DNA of 64,000 nucleotides from Bacteroidales bacterium UBA1715 (GCA_002317135.1 DCIX01000041.1:1-64000), one strand, 5' to 3'; shown: positions 16,392 to 24,897, counted from the stretch's first letter. The notes: a model not told the origin generated them from the sequence alone. Made by a program: numbers and translations.

Positions 16392-17549
16392 TTACCCCGC
16401 CATCACCAACGATAGCAGTTCTGTTAATTTATTAATTTCGTTATCTAATATTTTTATATCTTCATCGATGATTTTTGCTTTTGACTCAAAGTCAACGACT
16501 AATTTTTCATCTGGAATAACTACAGACAATCCAAACAAATCATCTTTCGTTATGCTTCCAAAAACAGTTCCATCTTCATTTGAAACATTGAAATCGTGTT
16601 CTTTGGTTTGCAATAGATAATAAATGAAAGAGTTGCAACCGATTTTGCTACGCAATGCCGCTAAACCTCTACCAATGCAACAATCATGCGGTGCAATGTT
16701 CAAATCACCAACAGGAGCACGAACACTCAACAAGACATCTCCTAATTTAGCTATTCTTGTTGGTGCTGTTGTGTACATACGAATACTAGGGAATCTGTAA
16801 CCATAATCAGTTCGCCCTTGATAGAAAATCATTCCTTCGCTTTTTTCATTGTATGTTGAACCATCCGGAGATTGTCCCATCGTTATCTCTGCCACTTCTC
16901 CCAGTGTTCCCATTCTCCACCCTTCCGGCAGATTCTCCACATCCACATCATCCACAAACATTTTTCTATATAATGCTTGAGCGGCCTCTTCGAGTTTGGC
17001 TATGGTTTGTTTGTTGGTGGCAATGCGGTTTTGAATGGATTGGTAACGCAACACAATGCGGCGCTGTTCTTCGATGGAGGGAACGGGCAACTGTACATTA
17101 CACATTTCTTCCCAATCAAAAACCTCACGAGCACTGCCGTGCGAATGAAAACGTGCATAACGATCAAATTCTGCACGACGAAACCACATCATCAGATATT
17201 CTGGTAATAATTGTAGAGACGGTGTGCACACCGTCTCTACGGAATCACACATATCTACAATTTCAAACACAACGTATGCCTGCGAAATAATGGCAGGTTC
17301 ATCGCCTGTATATAATGCAACGGTTATCTTTTCACCATTACGTGATGTTACTGGTACATAAGCGAATTGGTTATGCTTTACAATCTTGTATGGGCGAAGA
17401 TCTGTTCCAACCATATTGGCTATGGAAGGAATAAAAACTTTAGCATTGCTTAATCCCAAAAGATTGGTGCATCGCAAATCACTATTCCTCACGTCCACTT
17501 CACGGATATAATCCCCCAGACGTTTATATGTAGAGTTGTTGTTTGTCAT
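16392..17549 (-). CDS. hsdS: Type I restriction specificity subunit S (system 1)
   Basis: Protein of 385 aa with two target-recognition domains: TRD1 ~1-150 and TRD2 ~205-350 (LPEGWRMGTLGEVAEITMGQSP). They are joined by a coiled coil containing IEEQRRIV and NRIATNKQTIAKLEEAAQALY, with a second helical spacer at the end. It sets the DNA sequence recognised by the HsdM/HsdR complex. Residues ~104-112 (VETVCTPSL) come from an in-frame palindrome inserted in TRD1 just before LLPEYLMMWF, a conserved strand, in the alternative reading frame from that used in hsdR and RAYT. An upstream in-frame ATG at 17585 overlaps hsdM; the ATG at 17549 gives a 10-bp gap and the normal N-terminus. Confidence 0.9.
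   Translation of the reverse strand: MTNNNSTYKRLGDYIREVDVRNSDLRCTNLLGLSNAKVFIPSIANMVGTDLRPYKIVKHNQFAYVPVTSRNGEKITVALYTGDEPAIISQAYVVFEIVDMCDSVETVCTPSLQLLPEYLMMWFRRAEFDRYARFHSHGSAREVFDWEEMCNVQLPVPSIEEQRRIVLRYQSIQNRIATNKQTIAKLEEAAQALYRKMFVDDVDVENLPEGWRMGTLGEVAEITMGQSPDGSTYNEKSEGMIFYQGRTDYGYRFPSIRMYTTAPTRIAKLGDVLLSVRAPVGDLNIAPHDCCIGRGLAALRSKIGCNSFIYYLLQTKEHDFNVSNEDGTVFGSITKDDLFGLSVVIPDEKLVVDFESKAKIIDEDIKILDNEINKLTELLSLVMAG
17213..17240. repeat. 28-bp palindrome, copy 10, in frame inside hsdS
   Basis: Perfect copy inside hsdS TRD1. Translated as VETVCTPSL, the second open frame of the repeat. Confidence 0.95.
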
Positions 17550-17559
17550 CGCAAAGAAA

Positions 17560-19134
17560 TTACAATTTATACCCCAATTCCTCAAACACTTTCTTCACGG
17601 CCTTTTTGCTTTCTTCCTCTTGGGCAAAAAGTTCACGTAATTCTGTTTGAAGTCTGCTCATTGTTTCTTCGTAGCCGGCGTAATCGTCGCGGTTCACAAA
17701 CTCAATGTATTTGCTTGGCACAAGCGAACTATCTTTCAAATCGGTTGTCTTTACTGATTTGCAGAATTCTGGCACATCGGTGTATTCGCCCAAATCGGTG
17801 CGTTGCCATTGGTGGAACTTCTTGGCTGCGTTTGTAATATCGTCCGTGCTGAATGTGGTATATTTCTTTTCGAATGGTTCGCCCCATGTACGTAAATCCA
17901 TAAACAGTATCTCGTTTGCACGCTCACGGTATTGGCGTTGCTCGCCGTTTACCGTTGTTGTACGGGCATGTTTGTTACGGTTTAGTATCCACAACGTTAC
18001 CGAAATGTCGGTAGTATAGAACATATTTCGTGGAAGAATCACAATAGCCTCCACTGCATCGTGTTCTTCAATCAAAGCCTTACGAATTGCTTTTTCGTCA
18101 CCATCGCCACTCAATGCGCCATTGGCAAGCAAAAAGCCGGCAATACCATCGGTAGAAAGCTTTGAGAAAATATTGAGTATCCACGCATAGTTGGCATTGC
18201 TTGTAGGTGGTACGGCAAAACCTTTCCAACGAGGATCGTCGAGCAGTTCGCTTGATTCGCGCCAATCTTTTTGGTTAAAAGGAGGATTTGCCATAATGTA
18301 GTCGAACTTCTCTCCTTTATGCTGATCGTTTTGGAAAGTACTGGCAGCTTTTTCTCCCAAATTGGCCGAAATACCACGAATGGCAAGGTTCATCTTCGCC
18401 AGCTTATAGGTTGTGAGCGTGAACTCTTGTCCGTAAACCGAAATATCGCGTTTGTTTCCGTTGTGGTTTTCAATAAAACGGCTACTTTGCACAAACATAC
18501 CACCAGAACCACAGGCAGGATCGTACACTTTCCCTTTATACGGTTCTATCATTTCGGCAATGAGATTTACAATAGCCTTAGGCGTATAGTATTCTCCCTT
18601 ACCCTTACCTTCCTGCAAAGCGAAGTTCGAAAGACAGTATTCATACACACGGCCAAAGAAATCATTATCTTCGTCCATGTGTTTTTCCATATCGTTCACT
18701 ACATCGAGCAACGAGCCCAATTTAGCGGCATCTATACCCAGACTGCTATAATAGTTCGAAGGCAATGCGCCCGCAAGTTGTTTATTGTCTTTTTCTATAT
18801 CGGCAAGCGCTTTGTCTATAATCTGCGCAATATTTGGCTGCTTAGCGTTTTGCATAATATAGTTCCAACGACAATGTTCCTGCAAATAGAATACATTATC
18901 CTTGCCGTAGGAAACAGGCATTTCGCAGAGCATATTGCCTCCACCAAATTGTTCTTCAAGTTTTTGGTATTGTTTTTCGAAACGAACACCTGCGTATTTC
19001 AAGAAAATCAAACTCAATACAACATGCTTGTATTCAGATGCTTCTATATTTCCACGTAGTTTATTAGCCGCATCCCATAGTTGTGCTTCAATGGATTTTT
19101 CAGTTTTTTTTGCTGTAGTGCTTTTTTTCGCCAT
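17560..19134 (-). CDS. hsdM: Type I DNA methyltransferase subunit M (system 1)
   Basis: Protein of 524 aa. The N-terminal HsdM helical domain (LWDAANKLRGNIEASEYKHVVL) precedes the N6-adenine methyltransferase fold, with SAM motif I DPACGSGGMF and catalytic motif IV NPPF (IMANPPFNQKDW). It methylates adenine at the HsdS-defined site and protects host DNA. First gene of hsdM-hsdS-caspase. A TAAATTTG box at 19141-19148 sits only 6 bp before the ATG, which would give a nearly leaderless mRNA if used. Confidence 0.93.
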   Translation of the reverse strand: MAKKSTTAKKTEKSIEAQLWDAANKLRGNIEASEYKHVVLSLIFLKYAGVRFEKQYQKLEEQFGGGNMLCEMPVSYGKDNVFYLQEHCRWNYIMQNAKQPNIAQIIDKALADIEKDNKQLAGALPSNYYSSLGIDAAKLGSLLDVVNDMEKHMDEDNDFFGRVYEYCLSNFALQEGKGKGEYYTPKAIVNLIAEMIEPYKGKVYDPACGSGGMFVQSSRFIENHNGNKRDISVYGQEFTLTTYKLAKMNLAIRGISANLGEKAASTFQNDQHKGEKFDYIMANPPFNQKDWRESSELLDDPRWKGFAVPPTSNANYAWILNIFSKLSTDGIAGFLLANGALSGDGDEKAIRKALIEEHDAVEAIVILPRNMFYTTDISVTLWILNRNKHARTTTVNGEQRQYRERANEILFMDLRTWGEPFEKKYTTFSTDDITNAAKKFHQWQRTDLGEYTDVPEFCKSVKTTDLKDSSLVPSKYIEFVNRDDYAGYEETMSRLQTELRELFAQEEESKKAVKKVFEELGYKL

Positions 19135-19140
19135 TTATAT

Positions 19141-19148
19141 CAAATTTA
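19141..19148 (-). promoter_or_regulatory. Possible -7 box for hsdM
   Basis: TAAATTTG on the minus strand matches TAnnTTTG, but so close to the start codon that transcription would begin at or next to the ATG. Weak call because no -33 element is clear. Confidence 0.3.
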
Positions 19149-19262
19149 TAGTGGTTAAATATACGAAAGAAAACAACACCAAATGAGAAAAAACAGGGAA
19201 CAGTTATTAACAAATAACAATAGTTATGATATAACTACGAAACCATTTGCTTTGTTGTTAAG

Positions 19263-19305
19263 AAATAGATAATTCTTGCTAATTTTGCAATAATTAGCAA
19301 GAATT
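19263..19305. repeat. Fic-flanking repeat, downstream copy (14-bp-arm palindrome)
   Basis: Contains arms AATTCTTGCTAATT (19271-19284) and AATTAGCAAGAATT (19292-19305) around a 7-nt loop, preceded by AAATAGAT. It overlaps the fic stop codon. The same 43-bp sequence, with two substitutions in the loop, lies ahead of the gene at 20631-20673. Confidence 0.9.
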
Positions 19306-20608
19306 ATTTTATTTTTATTTTATTTTCAAAATGTTCGCTTTTAAGGTATCCACGTTTTACCTTATTGATAGCCACCTCGTTAAGATATTTTTTCTCAACC
19401 AAATCCGTCAAATCTCTTCTTGCAGTCATTTGTGTTATCATAAATCTGTCCATTACATCCTTAACGGTGATAACAGATTCAGGATTTTTTTGAAAATGAT
19501 GAATAATCTGAGCCTGACGCTCGTTTATACCACCAATCATAATAAAGCTGTTTGCGGCCTCTTTTTCTTTTTGTTTCCTTTCAATATAGTTCTTGAGTTG
19601 CTCAAACGAGATTTTCAATGTTCTTAAGTTGTACGATACAAAATAGCTTACATCAAGTCCGTCGTTCTCAACATAGAGAAACGATTTTTCGTATGTTACT
19701 TTTGAACCAGAAATGATTCTGGAAATAGACATATATTCCGTCAACCAATATTTCTCTTTAAGCATGTACCAATAAAACAAAGCCCTGGCAGTACGGCCGT
19801 TTCCGTCTATGAATGGGTGCATGTACGCTATCATAAAATGGACTATGATTCCACAAATGATAGGATGAATAAACACTTGCCCATTACCTTCGTTAAAAAA
19901 CACACATAAATCATCCAAAAACTGTGGTAGTTCGCTGGCTGGAGGCGGCGTGTGAACCACTTCGTGGGTTATCTTGTTTTCTACAACCACGTCGTCATCT
20001 GCGGTTCTAAGTCTTCCTGCATCGTTGGCGTTCTCCAGCGTCTTTTCCGTCATTAGCCGATGAATGTAAAGAAGATTCTCTTTTGTGAGAGGTTCGTCTT
20101 TATGCTCCGTAATATATTGAATCGTCCGATAGTTGTTCACTATCATTTGCTGTGATTTATCCTTTGGAGCAATGTTCTTTCTTAGCATTTCTTTTGCAAC
20201 CATGCGTGTGGTTGAAGCACCTTCCATTTTGCTGGAATAGATAGCTTCCTCCATGAGCGAACTTGCCAGATAATGCATTTTCTCTTTCCCAGATTCTTCG
20301 TTTGATTCCCAAAAAGAACCGAACATCATGTCGAACTCGTGACACAACTTCTGCATTTGGTTTGTTACGCACAGTGTCATGCCATATCTCTTCCACGCAG
20401 GTATGGCGTTTTTCATACGGTTTATTTTAACGTATGTCCACAAGTCCTCTGCCGAAACACCAGGCACTTGACCAGCCTTGTACTTTACCTTGTCCCAATA
20501 ATCGTACGTTTCGTTTATCTTGTTTACAAGTGCATCAATGTTGACATCTGTTTTTTCAAACAGCGCCTTCCGCATTATTTTGTCGTTAAGTTTTGGAGCG
20601 TTTTCCAT
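19304..20608 (-). CDS. Fic-family protein (probable AMP transferase) with winged-helix tail
   Basis: Protein of 434 aa. The Fic core has the complete motif HPFIDGNGRTAR (residues 264-275) with the catalytic His. An N-terminal inhibitory helix is present (SxxxEG at 125-130), so it is a self-inhibited class II Fic enzyme. Residues ~370-430 resemble a winged-helix DNA-binding domain (MITQMTARRDLTDLVEKKYL). Such proteins transfer AMP from ATP to a protein hydroxyl, possibly on themselves, and the wHTH may bind the palindromes flanking the gene. It stands alone, between the restriction operon and a C_GCAxxG_C_C gene. The target is unknown. Confidence 0.88.
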   Translation of the reverse strand: MENAPKLNDKIMRKALFEKTDVNIDALVNKINETYDYWDKVKYKAGQVPGVSAEDLWTYVKINRMKNAIPAWKRYGMTLCVTNQMQKLCHEFDMMFGSFWESNEESGKEKMHYLASSLMEEAIYSSKMEGASTTRMVAKEMLRKNIAPKDKSQQMIVNNYRTIQYITEHKDEPLTKENLLYIHRLMTEKTLENANDAGRLRTADDDVVVENKITHEVVHTPPPASELPQFLDDLCVFFNEGNGQVFIHPIICGIIVHFMIAYMHPFIDGNGRTARALFYWYMLKEKYWLTEYMSISRIISGSKVTYEKSFLYVENDGLDVSYFVSYNLRTLKISFEQLKNYIERKQKEKEAANSFIMIGGINERQAQIIHHFQKNPESVITVKDVMDRFMITQMTARRDLTDLVEKKYLNEVAINKVKRGYLKSEHFENKIKIK

Positions 20609-20630
20609 AGCCGATTCTTTTCAATCGTAA

Positions 20631-20673
20631 AAATAGATAATTCTTGCTAATTTAGCAACAATTAGCAAGAATT
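20631..20673. repeat. Fic-flanking repeat, upstream copy (candidate operator)
   Basis: Same sequence and orientation as 19263-19305, two substitutions. Arms AATTCTTGCTAATT (20639-20652) and AATTAGCAAGAATT (20660-20673). Lies 22 bp ahead of the fic start, where an operator would sit. Confidence 0.9.
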
Positions 20674-20745
20674 TTACAGTTTATACAACAACGCCTTACA
20701 ATGTCAAAAAACTGACATTTTCCCAAAAGTTAATCGAATACAGGT

Positions 20746-21195
20746 TTATATCTTCCCGTCCTCTTTCAGCATATCGTACAATTTGCCGGCTGTTTCGGCC
20801 AAAACCTTGGTGCAAATCATTTGATGATGTTGGCGTTTTTCTACCGCCTCGCGTGTGGCAAATTTCTGTAGTAATTCTCCACAAGATGTTGTTCCATACA
20901 CTTCTATAAGTGATTTATTGAGTTCGCGAACTTTTCGGTAGGCAAGCAATTTATTGTCCATATCTTTGGGATCGATTGGAGAATATGCCAAACCCATAAC
21001 CATAAAACTACCTGTTACTGCCCCACATTTTTCACGCAAGCGTCCCATTCCGCCACCGAATGTAGCCGACAACAAACTTGCACTTCGTTCATCTACTTGA
21101 AACGCTGGTCCAAATGCCAATAAAATTGATTGAGAACAAGCGTAACCTTCCGAAAATAAAGACAAAACTTTATCTATTGCTTCCTGACGAGTCAT
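20746..21195 (-). CDS. C_GCAxxG_C_C family putative redox protein
   Basis: Protein of 149 aa with the family's ordered motifs: YACSQS, then GGGMGRLREKCGAVTGSF, then TSCGELL and ICTKVL. The conserved cysteines (four) suggest a metal or redox-active site. The biochemical role of the family is not established. It follows the T9SS protein by 10 bp, probably the last gene of the PASTA-T9SS operon. Confidence 0.82.
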   Translation of the reverse strand: MTRQEAIDKVLSLFSEGYACSQSILLAFGPAFQVDERSASLLSATFGGGMGRLREKCGAVTGSFMVMGLAYSPIDPKDMDNKLLAYRKVRELNKSLIEVYGTTSCGELLQKFATREAVEKRQHHQMICTKVLAETAGKLYDMLKEDGKI

Positions 21196-21205
21196 AATTC
21201 ACTGT

Positions 21206-23686
21206 TTATTTAAGAACAACTATCTGTTGCGAGAAAATTCCCGTATCTGTTTTTACAACAACAATGTAGGTTCCGTTTTCCAAATGAGAAACGGATATAT
21301 TTGTTTGATTTGTTTGCTCTACAATTGTGCCTTGCATTGTAACAATAGAAACAGATTCTATTTGTGCATCTGATTGAATTTCAATATTGCTCGTAGCAAC
21401 TGTCGGTACAACCTTTACCGAAGTTGCACCTGTTTCTTCTATGCTTGTTTGTGATTCATAATTGCCAACAATAGGTCGCATCAACAAAGCACCGTTTTGC
21501 ACCGAACTCTCCCATTCAAATCCTAAATTATAATATAAACGGCGAGTTACGCTGGTATTCAAATCGATTCCTATATTCAACAAAACATCGTTTGGCTGTT
21601 CCCAACCAATAAAATACGATTTCGGCAAAACCAATTCATCAGCGCCGGAAACGACACAAGATGGTTTTATCTCATAATCAACAAATTGGAACATGCCATC
21701 GGCGTATGCAACCTTTTCACTTGGCGAATAATACAACAACTCACCAGGTTTACCACTTTCGTTTTCCCATATACATAAATTAAAAGTGGTTGCGGTAGAC
21801 AATTTCGTAGGATTGAAATACATGGAAACGGCCTTGATTGTATCTGGCTGCAACATATCGAATCTATAGGCAACCCTACCCATTGGCGCCTCGCGAAGTC
21901 CATATCCAGCCTCTGGCGTGCCGTCGTCGTACGCATAATAATTCGACAATGTCAACGAAACACGACAGGTGTCGTTCCATCTATATTGTGAATTCAAAGA
22001 ATTATTGATGTCGGTAAAATAATACGTAAAATCATATACTCCAGCATCATATACTGCCACATCTTCTGCAAGAAAATCATAAAATTCAATATCAAAATCC
22101 GTCAATATATCTCGCTCTGTTACAGTCGTTTGCGGAGGCATATCGGTTTCGTATGTATCAAATGCCATCACATCGCCAGTATGTTGTTTCTGAATAGAAA
22201 AATGAAATTTTAACTTGCGATATTCCGAGTCAAAATTGGTAAACGTAGCAGGAATAACCATACGAAAATCCGAGTTTGTAACACTGGCAAAATGCTTCAT
22301 TGGCAATGCTTTATAACGCGAATACAATGGTGTAAATTCAGTTGCAAAAGCAACATCGGGAACAGTATTTTGTTGTATGGTGCGATTTGCGTCAAGCCAA
22401 ATCATATCCAAATGCCAAAAATCCTCGTTACGAGCATGACTTTCGTCATTGCTAAGACTTGCGTAATTTTTAAATCGGAAACGAACACCTTGAACCAAAA
22501 ACTTATTGTCGTTCAACGGAATATACACCGATTCAAAGTTTTCGCCCGTCTTCTTGCTTGTTGACCAAGCCCACTGCCACGATGGATTACACTCACCCAA
22601 TGTTGGCGATGCAGTAAAAGACCATTGTGGATTACCGTCAGGAAGGCGTGCATACGAAATATCTTCCGACAATGATTGATTCAAATCTATACTATCGACC
22701 AAAACTTGTTCTGGCGAATACAAATATGCGTATGCTTTATTGAAAGACTTACGTCCAAATAAATTAGGTTCAATTACAATATGACCAAATGCAGGAACAA
22801 GTAGTTCCGGCAATGTAAAATATGCTACGGAATCAACAGAAATAACCGTTTCCAAAGCATCAAACACAAGAATATAGCCTTCCAATGAAATTGGTTTCAC
22901 TGTCGCATTATACACTTCCACTCCAGTTGACGCAATTTCGTTTAAAAAGATACCAGTAGTATCGTACGGAATATACCATTCCAACACCAAACTATCGTTT
23001 GCTTCCGGAACATCCACAACACCACCTGCCTGATAATAAAAACTTAACGCAAGCGAGTCTTGTACCGTATATGCACTCAATTGATGTTCATACGAATACG
23101 AGCCAACAATATATTTTTTTGATTCGTTGTACAAAGAATCCATAACTGGTACATACGACTCCGACGATTTCTTATAAATCGTATCGCCAGCAACATACGC
23201 AACTCGTTGTTTTACAGAAACATAATTATTTTGTTCTGCATCAAACAAATAATACGAGTCGTCAAGCAAATTGAACGACTTTCCTTGTTTTACATACAAT
23301 TTATCGCTGAAATACACTTTCTCATAATACTTCAAATTCAACGGAAGTGATGTCAAATAATCTGCAACAGAAGCCGTTGTACCAACAGATTCATACAATT
23401 TGCCATCTGAATCCATTGCATCAAGCGTTACGACACCAATTGTCGGCATATTTTTAGCAAAAGCCGTATTTACAAAAGCATGATTATCTGCCCATAACGA
23501 TGGCAATGGTTGAGAATACGGATATGCGAAATCATCAAAAAACGGAAGACCCTTTAAAGAAGCAGGAACAGCATCAGACTTCAAAGTGTTTTTACTACAC
23601 AAAGGTAATACATTCAAGACCTCCGATTGTGCATACAAGGCAATTTGTGAACAAATACAGCAAACAGCAAGGAGAAGTCTTTTCAT
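21206..23686 (-). CDS. T9SS-secreted protein with lamin-tail-like domain
   Basis: Protein of 826 aa with a signal peptide (MKRLLLAVCCICSQIALYAQ). Residues ~250-370 resemble a lamin-tail-like (LTD) fold (EIASTGVEVYNATVKPISL and ARLPDGNPQW then LGECNPSW). The last ~75 residues, with VKVVPTVATSNIEIQ, GTIVEQTNQT and NGTYIVVVKT..QIVVLK, form a type A C-terminal sorting domain for the type IX secretion system. The protein is expected to be carried to the cell surface or released. No catalytic domain recognised. It lies 4 bp after the PASTA gene. Confidence 0.8.
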   Translation of the reverse strand: MKRLLLAVCCICSQIALYAQSEVLNVLPLCSKNTLKSDAVPASLKGLPFFDDFAYPYSQPLPSLWADNHAFVNTAFAKNMPTIGVVTLDAMDSDGKLYESVGTTASVADYLTSLPLNLKYYEKVYFSDKLYVKQGKSFNLLDDSYYLFDAEQNNYVSVKQRVAYVAGDTIYKKSSESYVPVMDSLYNESKKYIVGSYSYEHQLSAYTVQDSLALSFYYQAGGVVDVPEANDSLVLEWYIPYDTTGIFLNEIASTGVEVYNATVKPISLEGYILVFDALETVISVDSVAYFTLPELLVPAFGHIVIEPNLFGRKSFNKAYAYLYSPEQVLVDSIDLNQSLSEDISYARLPDGNPQWSFTASPTLGECNPSWQWAWSTSKKTGENFESVYIPLNDNKFLVQGVRFRFKNYASLSNDESHARNEDFWHLDMIWLDANRTIQQNTVPDVAFATEFTPLYSRYKALPMKHFASVTNSDFRMVIPATFTNFDSEYRKLKFHFSIQKQHTGDVMAFDTYETDMPPQTTVTERDILTDFDIEFYDFLAEDVAVYDAGVYDFTYYFTDINNSLNSQYRWNDTCRVSLTLSNYYAYDDGTPEAGYGLREAPMGRVAYRFDMLQPDTIKAVSMYFNPTKLSTATTFNLCIWENESGKPGELLYYSPSEKVAYADGMFQFVDYEIKPSCVVSGADELVLPKSYFIGWEQPNDVLLNIGIDLNTSVTRRLYYNLGFEWESSVQNGALLMRPIVGNYESQTSIEETGATSVKVVPTVATSNIEIQSDAQIESVSIVTMQGTIVEQTNQTNISVSHLENGTYIVVVKTDTGIFSQQIVVLK

Positions 23687-23690
23687 ATTT

Positions 23691-24482
23691 TTAATTCAAA
23701 TCTGTTGAAATAGCATCATAAATAGGATCTGTGCCAAGCCAAACATCTATAGTTTGGCTTGCCTGCATAGTCTGTCCTTCGGAATAAATAGGACTTTGTC
23801 GTTGAACACGAGCTCGTAAAGAATCGGACAAAGTCTTAACATTTTCCGAGAAAATTGCATTTACACTTAGTCCTCTCGATACCAATGAATCGGTAATAGC
23901 TGTCCATGAAAGACCAATCAAAGAAGGAACAGGTATTTGCACATCGTTTCCACCCTTTCCTACCAATAAATCAATTGCAGAACCTTTCGAAATCTTCGTT
24001 CCTGGTTCTATAATCTTAGATTGATATCGCTGTTCAAACACATAATTATCGGCAAAATCTGGTTTATATTCAATATTTCCGACACGAAGTCCACGGTTTT
24101 CCAACATTTGAATAGCCTGACGCAAAGAACCTTCAGTAACTTTAGGCATTTTCACCAAAATCGGTGTCATAGAATTTACCGAAAGATAAATCGTGCGACC
24201 TTTTTTTACTTTTGAACCAGCCGATGGGAAATAATCAACAATCGCACCTGGAGCAATTTTTTCAGAAATCAATGTATCGCTCACTTTTAAAACAAGATCG
24301 TTTTTAGCTGCGATAATTTCTGCAGCCTCAACATCAAGGTTTACAAAATCAGGAACTATAACATCCTCACCATGAGAAGTATACGATTCCAACCAATATA
24401 CAAAGCAAACAAAAACAGCAATTACAACTGCTACAATACAACCAAGGTTGATAAAAAGAACGGTATGTTTTTTTAAGTCCAT
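23691..24482 (-). CDS. Membrane-anchored protein with three PASTA domains
   Basis: Protein of 263 aa. One N-terminal transmembrane helix (~8-30), then three PASTA domains: residues ~42-108 (VIVPDFVNLDVEAAEIIA), ~110-180 (VKMPKVTEGSLRQAIQMLENRG) and ~185-255 (VPSLIGLSWTAITDSLVSRG). PASTA domains recognise muropeptides or unlinked peptidoglycan. Here there is no kinase or transpeptidase attached, as is usual for this Bacteroidetes family. First gene of a three-gene operon with the T9SS protein. A long leader (24483-24735) precedes it. Confidence 0.82.
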   Translation of the reverse strand: MDLKKHTVLFINLGCIVAVVIAVFVCFVYWLESYTSHGEDVIVPDFVNLDVEAAEIIAAKNDLVLKVSDTLISEKIAPGAIVDYFPSAGSKVKKGRTIYLSVNSMTPILVKMPKVTEGSLRQAIQMLENRGLRVGNIEYKPDFADNYVFEQRYQSKIIEPGTKISKGSAIDLLVGKGGNDVQIPVPSLIGLSWTAITDSLVSRGLSVNAIFSENVKTLSDSLRARVQRQSPIYSEGQTMQASQTIDVWLGTDPIYDAISTDLN

Positions 24483-24552
24483 AACATTATAATAAACGCA
24501 TGAACAAAATTAAAATTATAAATGAAAGTAAAAAATAAAATGAGAAGAAAAA

Positions 24553-24674
24553 AACGGGTAACCTGAGAAGAAGAAATTAACTAAAAACTACCTTACATTA
24601 ACCTCAAACACCACATAACCAATCATGAAAAAGCCGCAACACCATGAAAAAAAGAGAAGACCAGGCTACCCGTT
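24553..24674 (-). ncRNA. Candidate structured leader RNA or sRNA closed by a long-range stem
   Basis: On the minus strand AACGGGTA-G-CCTG (24674-24662) can pair with CAGG-T-TACCCGTT (24565-24553): 12 pairs with one mismatch around ~95 nt of AT-rich sequence, followed by a run of T. With the strong promoter at 24737-24766 it could give a ~180-nt RNA ending at a terminator-like element, or a regulated leader of the PASTA operon. The same arms could instead be terminal inverted repeats of a small mobile element. I cannot match it to a known RNA family. The rest of the 24483-24897 gap shows no gene. Confidence 0.35.
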
Positions 24675-24736
24675 ATAGTGATTATGTTTATCTCAATGAA
24701 CAATGTTAACCATTTATTTGTGATTGATTAACAAGG

Positions 24737-24766
24737 CAAAAATAATCTTTTTTTTTCTCATTACAA
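24737..24766 (-). promoter_or_regulatory. Strong promoter for the PASTA operon or leader RNA
   Basis: TTG (24764-24766), a 19-bp spacer and TATTTTTG (24737-24744) on the minus strand: an essentially ideal Bacteroidetes promoter, about 255 bp ahead of the PASTA start. Confidence 0.65.
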
Positions 24767-24897
24767 GTTTTTCTTCAAAAAAAAGTGTAAAATCTACAAT
24801 TTATTTACAAAAGACTTTTTAACTCACCTAAAAAAAAGAATAAAACACGGATTAAAACCTAATAAACAGATATAAAGCAAAGCATAACAAGAGTTCC

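Noticed and set aside
9959..17240. CRISPR array
   Set aside because: The 28-bp repeats are fully palindromic, lie at irregular distances (25 bp to 2.9 kb), some inside genes, and no cas genes are present.
9681..20673. Integrative element using the tRNA-Gly as attachment site
   Set aside because: The island does start next to the tRNA, but I found no repeat of the tRNA 3' end at the other side and no integrase gene.
24553..24674. 6S RNA assignment
   Set aside because: The end-pairing and length are suggestive, but I see no convincing paired arms flanking a central bubble, and the interior is low-complexity AT-rich; only a generic candidate RNA is reported.
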